From an uncultured Eubacteriales bacterium (GTDB lineage Bacteria > Bacillota > Clostridia > Oscillospirales > QAMX01): a DNA stretch of 64,000 nt. Below the pieces are notes generated by a model, which was not told where the DNA came from, did not search any database, and saw only the letters and a program-made list of their open reading frames with translations. Shown here one piece after another: positions 51,300 to 59,607 of the stretch; positions within the stretch are counted from its first letter, which is position 1; each line of letters starts with the position of its first letter. The stretch is from assembly GCA_934546935.1 (NCBI GenBank), contig CAKTEH010000004.1:1-64000 (forward strand), in the 5' to 3' direction. The position numbers and the translations under genes were made by a program.

Positions 51300-52742
51300 T
51301 TCTGCACAGACAACAAAAATCCCGTCGCAGAGCCCGCCAAAACTCGCATGCAGCCTTCCGGGAATTCCGGCAGCACGGGCCAGCGCTCCGGCAAGCGCTG
51401 CATCGATCCGTTCCCCGGGAATCAGCATTGGGATCCCAGGCGGATAGGCCCAGACATATTCCGCAGCGATATGTCCGGCGCACTGCCCCCAAGGGACGAG
51501 CTTGCGCGGCGCATTGAGCGCTTCCTCGGGCGGTATGGCGAGGTGTGGGAGGGATTTGTAAAGTGTGCTTTCTGCGTCGGGCGGTATTTTTTGGGGAGGC
51601 AGGATAGACAGGGCTGTATCAAGCGCTGCAAGTACTGAAGCAAAGCGCCGGATATTCTCACGGGTATCGCCAAGTCCGGTCATTGCCAGCGCGTATCCCG
51701 GTGCGGCCATCTCCAATTCGACCGCGTAATTTTCCCGCAGTAGCTGCATAAGCGCTGTTCCGGAAAGGCCGGGGGTATGCAAAAGGATTTTTCCCGGATC
51801 AAAGGCAAATACCTCTTCGGGAAGGGGGAGGGCGCGCAGCAAAACCTGGATCCGCGTAAGCCTGGAGATGTTCTGGTCAAATTCCTGCAGGTTTTCGCGC
51901 CATAATGTCAAAAGCTCCGGCTTTTCCCGCAGAAGCGTTATACAACCGTCGATAGACGCCATAAGCAGGTAGGAGGGACTGCTTGTCTGAAAAACTGCCA
52001 GCGCATGGCGCAGTTTCCCCGGGTCTATGCGGCTTGTACAGCGATGCAGGATCGCGGTCTGCGTCAGGGAGGACAAGGTTTTGTGTAAGCTTTGGACGAC
52101 AAGATCTGCTCCACATTGCACAGCGCCGGTGGGAAATGCGCCGGAAAGCCCGAGGTGCGCCCCATGCGCTTCGTCGACAAGCAAAAGCACCCCCTTTGCA
52201 TGGCATACCCGTGCAATACCTGCAATGTCGCTGATAACGCCCTCGTAGCTTGGACTTGTCAGGAATACTGCGCGTACCTGTGGATGCTGTGCAAGCGCCT
52301 GTTCAACTTGCACGGGGCTTATTGATCCGAAAATGCCGCTGTCTTTTATAGTAGGCGGAAGCAGAAAACGCGGGACGAGGCCGCAAAGTTCTATTGCGTG
52401 GTATACGGACTTATGAGATCCGCGCGCGAGCAAAAGCTCATCTCCACGCCGGAGCGCAGCATAAAGCATGGCAAGGATCCCACCGCTTGCACCGTTGACA
52501 AGGAAAAAGCTTTCTTCCGCGCCCCACAGTCCGGCAGCTTGCCGCTGCGCTTCAAGCAGGATCCCCTGCGGCGCGTGCAGATTATCAAAGCCTTCAATTT
52601 CTGTGATATCCACCCCCGCCCCGAGCCTGTCCAGATAGGGTGCCTGTGTGCAGTTGCGTTTGTGCCCGGGCATGTGCATTGCCAACGCTTGGCCTGTGCA
52701 GTATTTGCACAGCCTTTCATAGAGACTTGTGTAAGCCGCCAT
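51297..52742 (-). CDS. Orn/Lys/Arg decarboxylase-family PLP enzyme
   Basis: 481-aa fold-type I decarboxylase. Family blocks are MHMPGHKRN, DITEIEGFDNLHAPQGIL, VNGASGGILAM, RGSHKSVYHAIEL, LLVDEAHGAHLG and VQSLHKTLSSLTQTA, the last with the PLP-binding Lys. The short C-terminal domain matches the YaaO/SpeA-like subgroup rather than the long inducible enzymes. It probably makes a polyamine precursor (agmatine, cadaverine or putrescine); the substrate is undetermined. AAAGGGGCGG precedes the ATG. Confidence 0.85.
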   Translation of the reverse strand: MAAYTSLYERLCKYCTGQALAMHMPGHKRNCTQAPYLDRLGAGVDITEIEGFDNLHAPQGILLEAQRQAAGLWGAEESFFLVNGASGGILAMLYAALRRGDELLLARGSHKSVYHAIELCGLVPRFLLPPTIKDSGIFGSISPVQVEQALAQHPQVRAVFLTSPSYEGVISDIAGIARVCHAKGVLLLVDEAHGAHLGLSGAFPTGAVQCGADLVVQSLHKTLSSLTQTAILHRCTSRIDPGKLRHALAVFQTSSPSYLLMASIDGCITLLREKPELLTLWRENLQEFDQNISRLTRIQVLLRALPLPEEVFAFDPGKILLHTPGLSGTALMQLLRENYAVELEMAAPGYALAMTGLGDTRENIRRFASVLAALDTALSILPPQKIPPDAESTLYKSLPHLAIPPEEALNAPRKLVPWGQCAGHIAAEYVWAYPPGIPMLIPGERIDAALAGALARAAGIPGRLHASFGGLCDGIFVVCAE

Positions 52743-52869
52743 TGTACCGCCCCTTTCAAAAGGATGTTTTTATTATCGTCTATCTTTTCCCCTTCGTCAA
52801 TTTCCGGTATTGAATCTGTGCAAACTTTCTATTTTTTTCGTTTTGATCTTCCCATCTTTATAGAATTTA

Positions 52870-52878
52870 TGGTATACT
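52870..52878 (+). promoter_or_regulatory. Extended -10 promoter of the CE15-like gene
   Basis: TGG directly precedes TATACT (52873-52878), giving an extended -10; no good -35 is spaced correctly. Confidence 0.45.
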
Positions 52879-52999
52879 ATATGCGGAAAGACTGGCCGGC
52901 ATGGAGATGTATGCGGATTTGCCGCCGGACGGGAGCCGCCGGATATCCGGTGAACACACACAGTTCTGAATCCAGAGAGAAAAAAAGGAGAGAGCGCGT

Positions 53000-54118
53000 A
53001 TGATTCAAAGGTTGAAGTATTTGCATTTGCCCGAAGTTTTGAAAATGAACGACGGCACGCCTGTTACCCGGGAAAATTGGGAAGTGCGGCAGAAAGAACT
53101 GATGACAATTCTTCAGGAAAACATGTATGGGATTTTCCCGGAGAAAACGGCAGAAATCGGCGCTGTAGAAGTTTCGCACCATGAGGAAATCTATAATGGG
53201 ACTGTGGATTTTACGCTGAATAAAGTAAATCTTAATTTCCCGACAGGTGTTTTTACGCTGGAGATTCCGCTTTTTATTCCCAAAGGCGTGGAAAATCCGC
53301 CCTGTCTCGTATCCCTGGGTGGGGGAAGCCGGGCATTTATTAACCGCTATGCACCCGGTACGCCGTATTTCCCGCCGGAGTATGTGTTCAAGCGCGGCAT
53401 TGCAGTTGCTTACGCGCCTGTGATGGACGCTACAACGGACGATGCGGACTTTTCTGCCGGTATCAGCGCTTATATTTATCCAAATGGACGTGATGGGAAG
53501 CAGGGCGGGAAGCTTGCTGTTTGGGCGCTGATAAGTTCTTATGTTGCTGATTTTATTGAGGCGGACGGCCGGTTTGATATGAAAAACCTGGCCGTTGCGG
53601 GGTGTTCCCGTTTGGGGAAGGGCGCGCTTTGCGCGGGACTGTATGATACTCGTTTCAAATTCGTTAATTCCGTGTGCTCCGGATGCGGCGGGACTGCAAT
53701 TCTGCGCGGCAAGGTCGGTGAAACTGTCGGCAGTATTATGAATTATGCCCCATACTGGTTTACGGATGATTTTAAGCAATATTCTGACCGCGAGGAAGAA
53801 ATGCCCTTTGATGCGCATTTTATTATTGCTGCGCTTGCCCCGCGGAAGGTGTTGGTAACCGGCGCGATTGAAGATTTCTGGTGCGATCCTTATATGGAAA
53901 TGATGGCCTGCATTGCAGCAAGCGAAACCTATGAGATGCTTGGGTTCCCTGGCTTTATTTATGAAGGTCCGCACCCTGTCCCGGGCTACCGCTATCCTGT
54001 CCCGGGCGATTTCTTTAAAGAAGGGTCTATTGGTTATTCCCTGCGTTCCGGCGGGCATGGCTATCCGCCCTATGACTGGGAACGGATTGCTGACTTTATG
54101 TGCCTGCACAAAAACTGA
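53000..54118 (+). CDS. CE15-like glucuronoyl esterase / alpha-beta hydrolase
   Basis: 372-aa hydrolase. The nucleophile motif VAGCSRLGKGAL (Ser203) is the GCSRxGKG signature of glucuronoyl esterases, which cut the ester between glucuronoxylan and lignin. The C-terminal GGHGYPPYDWERIADFM holds the catalytic His. GGGSRAFINRY is the oxyanion-side block. Known CE15 enzymes are usually secreted, but this one has no signal peptide, so it may act on imported esterified oligosaccharides. AAAGGAGAG precedes the ATG. Confidence 0.8.
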   Translation: MIQRLKYLHLPEVLKMNDGTPVTRENWEVRQKELMTILQENMYGIFPEKTAEIGAVEVSHHEEIYNGTVDFTLNKVNLNFPTGVFTLEIPLFIPKGVENPPCLVSLGGGSRAFINRYAPGTPYFPPEYVFKRGIAVAYAPVMDATTDDADFSAGISAYIYPNGRDGKQGGKLAVWALISSYVADFIEADGRFDMKNLAVAGCSRLGKGALCAGLYDTRFKFVNSVCSGCGGTAILRGKVGETVGSIMNYAPYWFTDDFKQYSDREEEMPFDAHFIIAALAPRKVLVTGAIEDFWCDPYMEMMACIAASETYEMLGFPGFIYEGPHPVPGYRYPVPGDFFKEGSIGYSLRSGGHGYPPYDWERIADFMCLHKN

Positions 54119-54505
54119 GCGTATGTCCGGATAGTTAGCCGGGCAAGGAAAAATCATGAGTTCAAAGCCCCGGCATGCATGGGAATAAAACCTCCAGTGC
54201 CTTTGGTATCTGGTACACTGTGTAAAAACCGTGTTGGGGAGAAAAGATGCCCAGCATGGCTTGCAGGTCTGAATTTGATTAACGCACATACATTTTGCCC
54301 GGCAGGAACAATTCCGCCGGGCAAAATTGATTTATATTGGTTGTATTCTTCATCTCCATTGGGCTTTCATTTCGGAAATCCAGGATGAAAATAGCTGGAT
54401 TTCCAGGCTTCAGGCGGATCCGGATTTGTACCTGTGCGGCAGGAATTTGAAATACATGGTCTGGATAAGCAACTTTGGGCATTGCCCTGCGTTCGATTCA
54501 AAAAA
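54119..54505. other. Intergenic stretch with a bidirectional terminator
   Basis: A perfect GCCCGGC-type inverted repeat with A/T arms lies at 54292-54327 (loop CAA), suited to stop transcription from both sides. The rest shows no gene with a ribosome binding site; short overlapping frames look random. Confidence 0.6.
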
Positions 54506-54898
54506 TCATGGTCTTGTCCATATACCTGTATCGGCATTCTTCTGTAAGACAAGCTCATAACCGCCTTCCGCCCGGTTGAAATAAATTTCGGTATTATTAC
54601 TGTCTAAATCCAATTCAAATGTATATTTTGCTCCAAGTGAACTGTTAAAACCGCCAAAAGTGGAATAAAAAGTAAGATAGTGAGGTTTTACGCCGCCGCC
54701 TACATCTTTAAAGCTCCTTGTGTATCCCATAGACGATGCAGCGGCAGTACGAAAAGTCAGCTTTGTACCATCCTCCGAGACAGAATAGTCTGTTAAGATC
54801 ACATCTGTCCTTTTTGTGAACCCGGTTCCGATAAAAAATGCGAAGCATAACGCGGCCAGTATTGCCGCTGCAGTAAGCACAATCCTTTTTTTCTTCAT
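54506..54898 (-). CDS. Small exported protein of unknown function
   Basis: 130-aa protein with an N-terminal signal or membrane anchor (KKKRIVLTAAAILAALCFAFFIGTGF). The mature part carries SSMGYTRSFKDVGGGVKPHYLTFYSTFGGFNSSLGAKYTFELDLDSNNTEIYF and ends GYELVLQKNADTGIWTRP. The strand-rich pattern suggests a beta-sandwich outside the membrane. No family is recognised. ATG 54898 has GAGGCG upstream. It is monocistronic. Confidence 0.65.
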   Translation of the reverse strand: MKKKRIVLTAAAILAALCFAFFIGTGFTKRTDVILTDYSVSEDGTKLTFRTAAASSMGYTRSFKDVGGGVKPHYLTFYSTFGGFNSSLGAKYTFELDLDSNNTEIYFNRAEGGYELVLQKNADTGIWTRP

Positions 54899-55126
54899 AG
54901 GCACGCCTCGTTTGCTGTTGTATATGCTGTTTCGGTGTAAAAATTTTCAAACCGTACAGTTCTTTGGATATGCTGCTTCATGCTCGTTCGGCGTATAAAA
55001 ACCGCCTGTTCTGCGGGGATAGAAGCAAGGTGCTGATTTATGGCTGGGCGGCAGCTGCGTTTTCACTTAATAGGACTGCTGTGCAGTTGTACATGATGAA
55101 ACAGAGTAAAAGCGTTTATGCAGAAA

Positions 55127-55151
55127 AGGAAGCTGTCCGGAAACTCAGCTT
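55127..55151 (-). terminator. Hairpin at the end of the glycosyltransferase gene
   Basis: GAAGCTG/CAGCTTC stem (55127-55151) overlaps the stop codon and is followed by CTTTTC on the minus strand. Confidence 0.55.
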
Positions 55152-56428
55152 CTTTCATTTTTCTTTAGCTTTTTGAACCCGTCAAAAATGCGGCCGAGAA
55201 GCTCTGCCCACTCGGACTGGAAGGCAAACAGATCGTCAGCCCGCGTAACGCAGCGCTGGCTTTCCCCAGTGCGGAAACTATCCAGCACATGCCAATAGCG
55301 TTTATAGGCGCACCGGACGCTTTCATCCCAGGAAGTGTACAACATGTCTTGTGCATTCCGGCCGATTTGCCGCATCAACTGACGGTTATCGATCAAATGG
55401 GCAAGCACTGTGGCAATTTCCTGGGCATCTTCATGTACAAGGATACCGCTGACGCCGTCTTCCACTCCTTCGGCGGCGCAGCTTCCGGAAATCAGAAGGC
55501 TGCCAAGCGCGCAGGCCGCCGCTTCACGCACAACCAGGCCGTTGGTGTCGAAGGTGGAGGGAAAAAGGAAAAGATCGGCGCAGGAATACAGCGCGCGGAT
55601 TTTTTCCCGGTCGTGGATTGCTCCGGTAAACCGGCAGTTTTTTGCAACGCCAGTATTGCGCGCATATGCCTCTATTTCCTCGCGGTCGGCGCCGTCGCCG
55701 ACAAAGAGCATGGAAAATGCATGTCCTGCCTGCTGCAGCAATGATAATGCATCCAGGATCAGGCGAAGCCCCTTATACCACATCAGCCGTCCAACAAAAA
55801 GGAAGACGGGCGCATCTGCCAGCGCATATTCCTTTGCCACGGCGCTGTACTGCGCCTGTTCGGCCCTGCCTTTGGGCATGTCCACTCCGTTTTCCATTAC
55901 CCGGTATGGCCCTTCATATCCAAGCCCGCGCAAGTTTTCCCCCGCACCCTTGCTGACGACCCAAACCTCATCACAGGCAGAAATATTATTGACAATGCAC
56001 TTTATAGCCGCTTCCTGCAGGATCTTGGCGTTAATTGCGTTTTTGATGTCAATGTCAAATTTCGTATGATAAGTCAAAATAATCGGCGCGCCAGTCATTT
56101 CACGCAGCGTACGCGCAAGGAAGGTGGAAACCAGAGGGCAGTGTGAATGGATAAGATCGATTTTATGCTTTTTTAGAGCGTTGAGCGAAGCTGAGTCAAA
56201 AGGATATCCGGTGCGGTAGCCAACAAATTTGGTCGTGTTAAAGCTTGGATAGCGCACGACCGGGAAGGGGTAATCGTCTACAACGCCCTCGTATTCCGGC
56301 GTGGCGACCACACATCCAGCCTGCAGCGACTGCAGTACGCGTGCGTAATTGAGTACTGCGTTGGCTACGCCATCGATTACCGGCGGAAAAGAATCGTTCA
56401 TCAGGCAGATTTTGAGTTGCTTGTCCAT
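55145..56428 (-). CDS. GT4-family glycosyltransferase
   Basis: 427-aa GT-B glycosyltransferase. The N-terminal Rossmann domain has NDSFPPVIDGVANAVLNYA and IDLIHSHCPLVSTFLAR. The C-terminal donor domain has VFLFVGRLMWYKGLRLILDAL, MLFVGDGADREEIEAYA and FLFPSTFDTNGLVVREAAACALG, with the EX7E-type glutamate. Such enzymes often make glucosyl-diacylglycerol or mannosyl lipids. ATG 56428 follows AAGGTG; an unsupported extension exists upstream. It lies ten bases after ligA. Confidence 0.83.
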   Translation of the reverse strand: MDKQLKICLMNDSFPPVIDGVANAVLNYARVLQSLQAGCVVATPEYEGVVDDYPFPVVRYPSFNTTKFVGYRTGYPFDSASLNALKKHKIDLIHSHCPLVSTFLARTLREMTGAPIILTYHTKFDIDIKNAINAKILQEAAIKCIVNNISACDEVWVVSKGAGENLRGLGYEGPYRVMENGVDMPKGRAEQAQYSAVAKEYALADAPVFLFVGRLMWYKGLRLILDALSLLQQAGHAFSMLFVGDGADREEIEAYARNTGVAKNCRFTGAIHDREKIRALYSCADLFLFPSTFDTNGLVVREAAACALGSLLISGSCAAEGVEDGVSGILVHEDAQEIATVLAHLIDNRQLMRQIGRNAQDMLYTSWDESVRCAYKRYWHVLDSFRTGESQRCVTRADDLFAFQSEWAELLGRIFDGFKKLKKNERS

Positions 56429-56438
56429 GCCATTCACC

Positions 56439-58442
56439 TTATTGCAAATTTGTTTCCGATAGGGAACTGGAGAGCATTTGTGTAAAGGCCTCTTCATTAA
56501 TGACCCGGATGCCCAGCGCATTGGCTTTTTCAAGCTTTGAACCGGCGTTCTCGCCGGCAACGACAATGCTGGTTTTTTTGGAAACGGAGGAGGAAACTTT
56601 CCCCGAACGTTTTTCAATTTCCTGTGCGGCTTCATCCCGCGTGAATCGGGAGAGGGAACCGGTCAGGACAAAGGTCAGGCCGGCAAAACGAAGGTCGGTG
56701 GTTTCTTCTTCGGAAACGAAATTCAAACCTGCCGCGCGCAGCCGCTCTACAAGCTCCTGCGTCTGCGGTTTTGCAAAAAATTCCACGATGTTGGCTGCGG
56801 TAACCTCACCAACGTCTTCGATAGCGCAAAGCTCATCGCCAGTCGCCTTCATCAGACGGTCTAGGCTTCCAAATGCCCGTGCGAGCGCTTTGGCGCAGCG
56901 TTCCCCAACCTGGCGGATCCCGAACGAGCAAACCAGACGGTAGAGCTCGCGGCTCTTGCTGTTTTCAATCGCATGCAGCAGGTTATCCGCGCTTTTTTCC
57001 CCAAACCGCGGGAGCGCCGTCAGCTGCTCGCGCGTAAGAGTATACAAGTCCGCACAGGAATGTACAAGCCCTTCCCCGACGAGCTGCGCAACGACCGCTT
57101 CTCCCAGCCCGTCAATATCCATTGCCGTACGCGAGGCAAAATATTCCAAATGCCGCAAAAGCTGTGCGGGACAGGAAGCGTTGGTACAGCGGGTTGCAGC
57201 TTCCTGTTCGTCACGAACGACCTGCGCCCCACAGGCGGGACAGTGCGTGGGCATGGCAAAGGCCCGGCATTCCGCGCTGCGGGCTGACAGATCCACCCGC
57301 GCAAGCTCCGGGATAATGTCTCCAGCTTTGCGGATAAAGACCATATCCCCAATACGGATATCCTTTGCGGCGATATAATCCTCATTATGCAGCGAAGCGC
57401 GCGAAACCAGGCTTCCGGCAACTGTGACCGGTTCAAGCACTGCGTTTGGTGTCAGCACGCCGGTGCGTCCTACGCTGACGGCAATATCCAAAAGTTTTGT
57501 CCGCTTTTCTTCCGGCGGATATTTGAAAGCGACCGCCCAGCGCGGCGCTTTTGATGATTCGCCGAGCTGACCGCGCTGCGCAATGGAATTAACTTTGACA
57601 ACGGCGCCGTCGATGTCAAAGGAAAGGACATCGCGCAATGTGCCGAGCCGTTCAATTTCTGCGCAGACTGCCTCTATATCGGTAAAACAATTATAGTAGG
57701 GGCTGACTTGGAAGCCAAGCTGCTTCATCCAGTCCAATGTCTGGCTGTGGGTGCCGAAGCCATGTTCGGAATAGCTTTGTAAATTGAAACAGAAGATGTC
57801 AAGGCTGCGCTGCGCCGCGATGCGGCTGTCCAGCTGGCGCAGGGAGCCGGCTGCGGCGTTGCGGCAGTTGGCAAAGCGCGGCTGTCCGGCATCCTGCCGC
57901 GCGGCGTTGAGCGCCGCAAAAGCGTCGTGACGCATGAAAACCTCACCGCGTACAACCAGCTTCCCGGGCACATTGCCAATTGAAAGGGGGATAGTGCGCA
58001 CAGTTTTCAGATTTTGGGTTACATCCTCACCGACGAGCCCATTGCCGCGCGTTGCACCGCAGACAAGAAGGCCGTCCTCGTATTCAAGCGCGACGGAAAG
58101 TCCGTCGATTTTCAATTCTACAACGTATTCCGGCTGCGCTATGGACGCACGTACACGCCGGTCGAAGGCGCGTACTTCCTCAAGGTCGAATACATCGTTC
58201 AAGCTTAAAAGCGGGACGGTATGCGTATGGGGTTCAAAACGTTCTGCCACCTGCCCTCCAACCCGCTGGGTCGGGGAATCCGGCGTAACCAGTTCCGGAT
58301 GGAGCTGCTCGATCTCGCGCAGTTCCTCCAGCATTTCGTCGTAGGCATAATCTGTAATTTCCGGTGCGTCCAGGTCGTAATAAAGTTTTGCGTTGCGCGT
58401 AAGCTCCCGCCGGAGATACGCTGCGCGCGATTTAGCATCCAT
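56439..58442 (-). CDS. ligA: NAD+-dependent DNA ligase LigA
   Basis: 667-aa ligase for replication and repair. It has an N-terminal Ia domain, adenylation domain with ELKIDGLSVALEYEDG (AMP-accepting Lys111), OB fold, a zinc finger with CPACG and CTNASCP, helix-hairpin-helix repeats (LPRFGEKSADNLLHAIE, AIEDVGEVTAANIV) and a C-terminal BRCT domain (about 590-667; FVLTGSLSRFTRDEA). I prefer ATG 58442 (MDAKSRAAYLRREL, with GGAGGA upstream), which matches the usual N-terminus. ATG 58472 would add ten residues with a weak site. Confidence 0.95.
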   Translation of the reverse strand: MDAKSRAAYLRRELTRNAKLYYDLDAPEITDYAYDEMLEELREIEQLHPELVTPDSPTQRVGGQVAERFEPHTHTVPLLSLNDVFDLEEVRAFDRRVRASIAQPEYVVELKIDGLSVALEYEDGLLVCGATRGNGLVGEDVTQNLKTVRTIPLSIGNVPGKLVVRGEVFMRHDAFAALNAARQDAGQPRFANCRNAAAGSLRQLDSRIAAQRSLDIFCFNLQSYSEHGFGTHSQTLDWMKQLGFQVSPYYNCFTDIEAVCAEIERLGTLRDVLSFDIDGAVVKVNSIAQRGQLGESSKAPRWAVAFKYPPEEKRTKLLDIAVSVGRTGVLTPNAVLEPVTVAGSLVSRASLHNEDYIAAKDIRIGDMVFIRKAGDIIPELARVDLSARSAECRAFAMPTHCPACGAQVVRDEQEAATRCTNASCPAQLLRHLEYFASRTAMDIDGLGEAVVAQLVGEGLVHSCADLYTLTREQLTALPRFGEKSADNLLHAIENSKSRELYRLVCSFGIRQVGERCAKALARAFGSLDRLMKATGDELCAIEDVGEVTAANIVEFFAKPQTQELVERLRAAGLNFVSEEETTDLRFAGLTFVLTGSLSRFTRDEAAQEIEKRSGKVSSSVSKKTSIVVAGENAGSKLEKANALGIRVINEEAFTQMLSSSLSETNLQ

Positions 58443-58564
58443 GAGCTCCTCCGCAGTTATCCGTTTCCCCATGCCGCCGGTATTTTTCCCAGACGGATTT
58501 TTGTAGAAGGGGAGACAATATTGGATACTAGATTATACCACTTTTTCTTTTTCCTATCAAGCTG

Positions 58565-59281
58565 TTATCCGAGATCTGCAAAGTTGAAAATTTCGTCTGT
58601 GATTTCCCCGCCGGTCGAGTCTTCCACGTTGGTATAGGAATCCGGGACAGTGCCTACGATTATAGTTTCCGCTACGTCAACCTGTACTTCGATATTTGCG
58701 TCAATGCTTTTCCCTGGAAGGATAATGGTAACCTGCGCCGCTACGCTTAGATAAATTTTATGGAGTGTCTGGTTAATCCCTGCGGATTGGAAGGAACTTC
58801 CGAAGCTTGCGGAGGCGCTGCCAAGGGGTACTACGGAGAGATTCATAACAGGCCCGGCGCCGGAGAGGATGTCAAAACCTGTGATAGAGCCAAGGGGGAT
58901 ACGCAGTCTGGTATTCTCCAGCTGTTCCAGCCGGTCAAGCACATTGGCGATAATGGTGGTTTTTAAATTGTTGATGGCTACGCTGTTGGACACCAGTGCG
59001 CTGATGGCGCCATTGTCGTCGGTCATCAAATGGACCAGGTCCTGATAAGAAATCCCGCTTTCTGTAATAACTTCATTGACTGCGTCGTTTAAGGTACTTG
59101 TAGCCAGGTAAACTGCCCGGTTATAGGCATATTCCCGGACAATTGGACCGACCTGGGCGTCGATGAGTATGATCGACAGCAAAATAAAGATTACGGCGAT
59201 AAACAGATAGATCCCGATTGGACGGCTGCGCCCGATTCTTCGTATCCGCAGCCTTGGAAGCCTGCGCGTATGTATTCTCAT
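58565..59281 (-). CDS. yunB: Sporulation protein YunB homologue
   Basis: 238-aa membrane protein. A basic N-terminus is followed by one helix (about 24-41, IYLFIAVIFILLSIILIDA) and an external domain with AYNRAVYLATSTLNDAVNEVITESGISYQDLVHLMTDDNGAISALVSNSVAINNLKTTI, the conserved YunB core, and IRIPLGSITGFDILSGAGP. YunB is a mother-cell sporulation protein required for normal spore formation in Bacillus. It suggests the host can form endospores. It is monocistronic. Confidence 0.85.
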   Translation of the reverse strand: MRIHTRRLPRLRIRRIGRSRPIGIYLFIAVIFILLSIILIDAQVGPIVREYAYNRAVYLATSTLNDAVNEVITESGISYQDLVHLMTDDNGAISALVSNSVAINNLKTTIIANVLDRLEQLENTRLRIPLGSITGFDILSGAGPVMNLSVVPLGSASASFGSSFQSAGINQTLHKIYLSVAAQVTIILPGKSIDANIEVQVDVAETIIVGTVPDSYTNVEDSTGGEITDEIFNFADLG

Positions 59282-59450
59282 AAATTCCCTCCGCCTCCCT
59301 TTGCCGCTTTCAAGCGCTTCTTTGTCAATGTTGTTGTATTTTATATATGCGTGAAAAGAAAAAACTTGACAGAAAACGGAAATTTTGTATAGCCAGCCAG
59401 GCTTTGCTCTCCCGGAACGGGTCTTTTCCGCCGTATTTTCTATCAGCGTC

Positions 59451-59479
59451 TTGCGCGGCTTCCTTATTTATGTTAAAAT
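59451..59479 (+). promoter_or_regulatory. Promoter of the FAD oxidoreductase gene
   Basis: TTGCGC (59451-59456), 17 bases, TAAAAT (59474-59479). Confidence 0.6.
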
Positions 59480-59507
59480 AAAATAGAAATATTGGAAATT
59501 TGAATAT

Positions 59508-59566
59508 GCCGCTGAAAAGGCCGGGGGGGGTTCCAGCCCTCCGTTCCCTTTTCCCAGCGGCTGTTT
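59508..59566 (+). terminator. Intrinsic terminator inside the leader of the FAD oxidoreductase gene
   Basis: GCCGCTG (59508-59514) pairs with CAGCGGC (59555-59561), extended by AAAAGG/CCTTTT and a G-run/C-rich top, followed by TGTTTTT. It lies between the promoter and the ribosome binding site, with no upstream plus-strand gene. It therefore either ends a small RNA or acts as an attenuator. Confidence 0.6.
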
Positions 59567-59607
59567 TTGCGTATCTGTTTCCAGATATAGAGTAAAGGAT
59601 GTGTGTC

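Noticed and set aside
50480..51403. Minus-strand frame of 307 aa opposite the GH5-like gene
   Set aside because: Antisense shadow crossing a terminator; composition unlike real proteins.
52877..54289. Minus-strand frame of 470 aa opposite the CE15-like gene
   Set aside because: Antisense shadow of a well-supported gene with catalytic motifs; no ribosome binding site or recognisable domain.
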